Assembly: GCF_949987515.2 (NCBI RefSeq)
Contig: NC_082702.1
Location: 54,653,600-54,717,599, forward strand
DNA: 64,000 nt
Direction: 5' to 3'
Source of the DNA: Delphinus delphis
Lineage: Eukaryota; Chordata; Mammalia; Artiodactyla; Delphinidae
Part shown: positions 61,133 through 64,000 of the stretch, piece by piece
Numbering within the stretch: the stretch's first letter is position 1
How the letters are laid out: each line of letters starts with the position of its first letter
The notes under the pieces: model-generated
What the model was told of the DNA's origin: nothing
Databases searched by the model: none
What the model saw: the letters and a program-made list of their open reading frames with translations, nothing else
Position numbers and translations under genes: made by a program

Positions 61133-61267
61133 TTGCAAACGATGAGTCAACAGTATGCTAAATGATCGGTAGAAAGAAAATGCAGAAGATAAATTACATG
61201 TGTTCTTCCAAATGTAGAATGCTGCAGGTTCCCCGAGTTGGCAACACTTCCCAACCATCAGCCAGCT

Positions 61268-61366
61268 TCACGCTTTGCAGGATAAGGCCTCCTTACGTAG
61301 GGAACGATTGAGAATATTTGCTCCCCACACCCAGAGCCATTCAGGCATATACTGTGCAAAAAGAAA
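61268..61366 (-). CDS. HSDL1: HSDL1 last coding exon
   Basis: 32 residues ([19 protein letters not shown] through ALSCKA) and TGA at 61270-61268. Acceptor tttttag. The Trp-rich [15 protein letters not shown] segment is characteristic of HSDL1. Confidence 0.94.
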
Positions 61367-64000
61367 CTAAAAATGAAAGAGAAAAAGACTGTAAGGTTAG
61401 AACCCGAAGTCATCGACAACGCACAGATCAGCAATCGTTTAAACCAACAGACATCACCAATCCCATTAAATACAAAAAAGGGAAAAACCTTAGCTGCTAC
61501 TGCACTGAGCACCTACTTTTGTATAAGACCCTATGCTAGACTCTCTGGGGAACAGAAATGTGATCACCGCCCACCCGCCCCCTTTCTCTAATGAGGCGGG
61601 ACAGACCTACACGCAGTGATACGATTTCATCTTTACTTAACGTGACATGAATAGTATGGAATGTGGATAAGAATTACAAATCAGCCCAGGAATAAAAGGC
61701 AGGTGAAAGAGAAAACTGCATACGTGCTTAGTACTGTGTGAGAAAACTGGGGACTGAGGGGCAGAGTGGTGCTAAGTTAAACAAACGCACTGAGTCAAAA
61801 ACACCAGGACCCTGAGAGAGTGTCTTGAGGTGTGATGTGGAAGCCTCGGGGATACAGGGAGGATGTCCGCTGATGCTGCTCTGCTCCAGGGGGTCTCCAG
61901 GGCCACGTCCCCACAGGGGACATTCGGCAAGGTTCAGAAACAGTATTAGCTGTCACAAGTGGGGTGGTGGTGCTACCGGCATCTCGTGGGCAGAGGTCCA
62001 GGACGCTGTGAGCATCGTACAGCGCACAGGAAGGTCCCATAACAAGGAACGAACCAACCTCTACGCCACTAGTGCTCAGGTGGAGAAGCCCTGCGCAACA
62101 CTGACGGATCTGTCCGAGACCGAGCAAAAGTTTAACACCTTGTGTGTGAAGGAGGGGAGATGATGGGCCCCTGGCAGGTGCTGATGTTCTAGCCTTGACC
62201 AGAGGTGTAATAATACAGGTCACTCCTTAAGAAACAGACCCAGGTCACTCTGCTATTCCAGGAACCACAGTGAACAAGGAGGGGGTCCCAGCACGATGAA
62301 CTGTGGGGTGAGGGTCCCAGAGGTGCAGGTGTTCCCAGCAGGTTCCACAGAAGCTTCAGCTTAGCCACCTTGGAGACAAGGGTCCCGTGTTTGGCCTGGA
62401 GCCGTAAGTAACTACCTGTGAAAATGACCAAGGTCTCTTTGGACCTCTTTAAAGAGTCAGGATTTCATGGAAAAAAATACCCAAATACTCCTCCTTGGGG
62501 CCACTGTCCTAAAGCAAAAGGCTCTAAAATCCAAGGAGATGAAAGAAGGCAATATATGGTCCCTTAAGAGGACTCTGTAAGGAGGGTCACATTGAAACAT
62601 GGGGGCGCCTGACACAGGCTAGGTAATCGGATGCCCCTCCAAAGGGCATTTTATTTTCAGTGTTTATTGAGTGGAGATTGAAGCAGCATCTAGAAATCTG
62701 TTTGTTTTAAATCTCCTCTCATGACCACTTGTCCACTATAGGGGGGACCAGCATCAAGATGGATTCTGCCCGTTTCCTAAGGACGGGCAGGCGGAGACTC
62801 ATTGGCTTGTCCCAGGGAGGTTTCAGCACACTGGGCAGTGGGAGGGAAAGAGCTAATGGAAGAGGAGAGAATTTCATCCTCTGGGTACTGACGGATCAAC
62901 TCCGGAGGCTGACTCATCGGCCTGTTGAGATAACAGCAGTAACAGGAAAGGGATGCCAAGTGTCCAGGCACCGGGAACTGCGGAAAAGCCGGGGTGGGGG
63001 GGGTCGGGTTCTGCAAGGCTCTGGGCGCCTTCGGGGATCCTGACCCGTGTGTCCAGGCCTGCTCCTGACCAATGTGATACAGAGTAGCCTCCCCGGGGAC
63101 CCGGCTCAGTAGGACTTGGGAACAACGAGCTGAGGGGAGGACGTCCACAGCGAGGGTACACATCCAGCTCATCGGAAAAGTGCACAGTGCTGAAAACACA
63201 AATGCCATGCGCTCCCCAGAGACTGAGACAGGCGGGACTTAAAAAGGTAAGAAACAAACGGGAATGGAGAAGATGGAAAGGAACTCAAAGAACGTGAGCT
63301 GGATCCTTAAACCGGAGCACTCTAAGGTTGAGAATCAGAATTCACAATCCTCATCTTTCAGCATCATGCTCCAATCAGATTCCCAAGTGTCATTTTAAAA
63401 AGGTTTAGGATGCATTAACCTAATTACGAGAGCTGAGCGCACACTGTTACCTGGATGGAATGGGACCAGTATCCTGTGGTCCTTTTTGAAATGCCAAGGG
63501 TAGAAACAGCGTGATGTGCGTACACTTGTGGCGAAGGCACCAACCACGGGCACTTGTGCAGAAAGCTGCCAGGGGTGGACACGTTGGTAGCTACGTAGAA
63601 CGGGATTAGACTCTGTACGAAAATTCCTTTGGAAGCATATTCATACTGCAATGCTCTGCTGAAGTGGTCTAAGTAAGCCTGTTGAAACAGGAGGGGAAAA
63701 GACCTCATTTTTCAGGAACTCGGAAGAAATTCAGGAGAAAAAAAAGACTTAATGGTCATTTCAGGGAAAAAAATACAGCACAAGCAAACACGAGCTGCTG
63801 ACAAAGAGCTCAACAAACTGGCCCAAAGCATCGTGATAAACACTGTCCTGCATGGTGATTTCACTTTCCAACTGGGGACGCGTTACCTTAGACGCAGAAA
63901 ACGCCGCCAGCTGCGGGGTTGGCTTGCAGCAGGAGCCGGAGGAGATGGTGACGATGGCCCCTTTCTTCCTCTCCACCATCCCGGGTAACACTATGTGCAC
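61268..64000 (-). CDS. HSDL1: HSDL1, inactive hydroxysteroid dehydrogenase-like protein 1 (C-terminal half; runs off the window)
   Basis: Short-chain dehydrogenase/reductase family protein, mitochondrial in human and reported to lack dehydrogenase activity. Three coding exons are present, joined in phase 0: 63887-64000 (open at the window edge), 63451-63678 and 61268-61366, encoding 38 + 76 + 32 = 146 residues, equal to human residues 185-330. The active-site segment reads ISSGS, then AAFSASK, so the catalytic Tyr of the YxxxK motif is Phe, as in human HSDL1. The C-terminus ends [11 protein letters not shown]. It is the expected upstream neighbour of MBTPS1 on the same strand, as in human 16q. 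The frame is intact throughout. Confidence 0.95.
61367..63450 (-). other. HSDL1: HSDL1 intron before the last exon
   Basis: 2.1-kb intron, donor GTAACA and acceptor TAG. No SINE or LINE was recognised with confidence. Moderately GC-rich with short open frames only. Confidence 0.65.
63451..63678 (-). CDS. HSDL1: HSDL1 penultimate coding exon
   Basis: 76 residues ([20 protein letters not shown] through YWSHSIQ), following the active-site helix of the SDR fold. Acceptor aacag, donor GTAACA. Several changes from human in the [14 protein letters not shown] stretch. Confidence 0.95.
63679..63886 (-). other. HSDL1: HSDL1 intron
   Basis: Short 208-base intron, donor GTAACG and acceptor CAG. No insert seen. 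Confidence 0.8.
63887..64000 (-). CDS. HSDL1: HSDL1 exon with the degenerate active site (partial at window edge)
   Basis: 38 residues ([20 protein letters not shown] through LAAFSASK). The Ser of the SDR motif is present (ISSGS), but the Tyr position is Phe (FSASK). The exon continues beyond base 64000; the first codon seen is GTG (Val), not a start codon. Confidence 0.94.

Larger units (their letters stand above)
58540..61267 (-). other. HSDL1: Probable HSDL1 3' untranslated region
   Basis: 2.7 kb after the HSDL1 stop with no SINE or LINE, in contrast to its surroundings, as expected for a long conserved 3' UTR. Candidate poly(A) signals on the minus strand are AATAAA at 61127-61132 (short form, about 140 bases of UTR) and at 58558-58563 (long form). 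Usage cannot be read from sequence. Confidence 0.55.

Overview
The window is vertebrate nuclear DNA, almost certainly from a cetacean. The evidence is large spliced genes with GT-AG introns, many copies of the tRNA-derived CHR-type SINE that opens with the head 'ggcttccctggtggcgcag', a cetartiodactyl-type L1, and old mammalian repeats (MIR, MLT1, L1M). There are no prokaryotic or viral gene sets, no CRISPR array and no rRNA.

Two protein genes are present, both on the minus strand. MBTPS1 (site-1 protease, S1P/SKI-1) is complete. A non-coding first exon lies in a CpG island at about 56.6-57.4 kb. Twenty-two coding exons run from 44592 down to the stop codon at 7565, and a candidate poly(A) signal sits at 6967-6972. 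The 22 coding segments sum to exactly 3159 nt (1052 residues plus stop), every junction is in phase and every intron is GT-AG. The catalytic Asp218, His249 and Ser414, the oxyanion Asn338, the self-cleavage sites and the C-terminal membrane anchor are all present. To its right lies the 3' half of HSDL1: three coding exons that continue beyond base 64000, and a probable long, repeat-poor 3' UTR.

Layout: 1-1024 is unassigned GC-rich intergenic DNA. 1025-5169 is a 5'-truncated L1 flanked by a 10-bp target-site duplication. About 5830-6880 is an older L1 tail. 6950-57250 is MBTPS1, whose introns hold at least nine CHR-type SINEs, several L1M/L1ME fragments, three MIRs and one MLT1-type LTR. 57420-58540 is a short intergenic gap with a MIR. 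58540-64000 is HSDL1.

No undescribed multi-gene system is visible. The most interesting signals are: (1) a degenerate second copy of the MBTPS1 membrane-anchor exon inside the last intron, with many third-position differences from the true exon; (2) a SINE inserted 24 nt upstream of the exon 12 splice acceptor, whose target-site duplication kept a likely branch point in place; (3) a 39-base pure G run inside a CpG-rich block of intron 1; and (4) upstream ATGs just before the MBTPS1 start codon. Family and repeat assignments were made from recall, without any database search.
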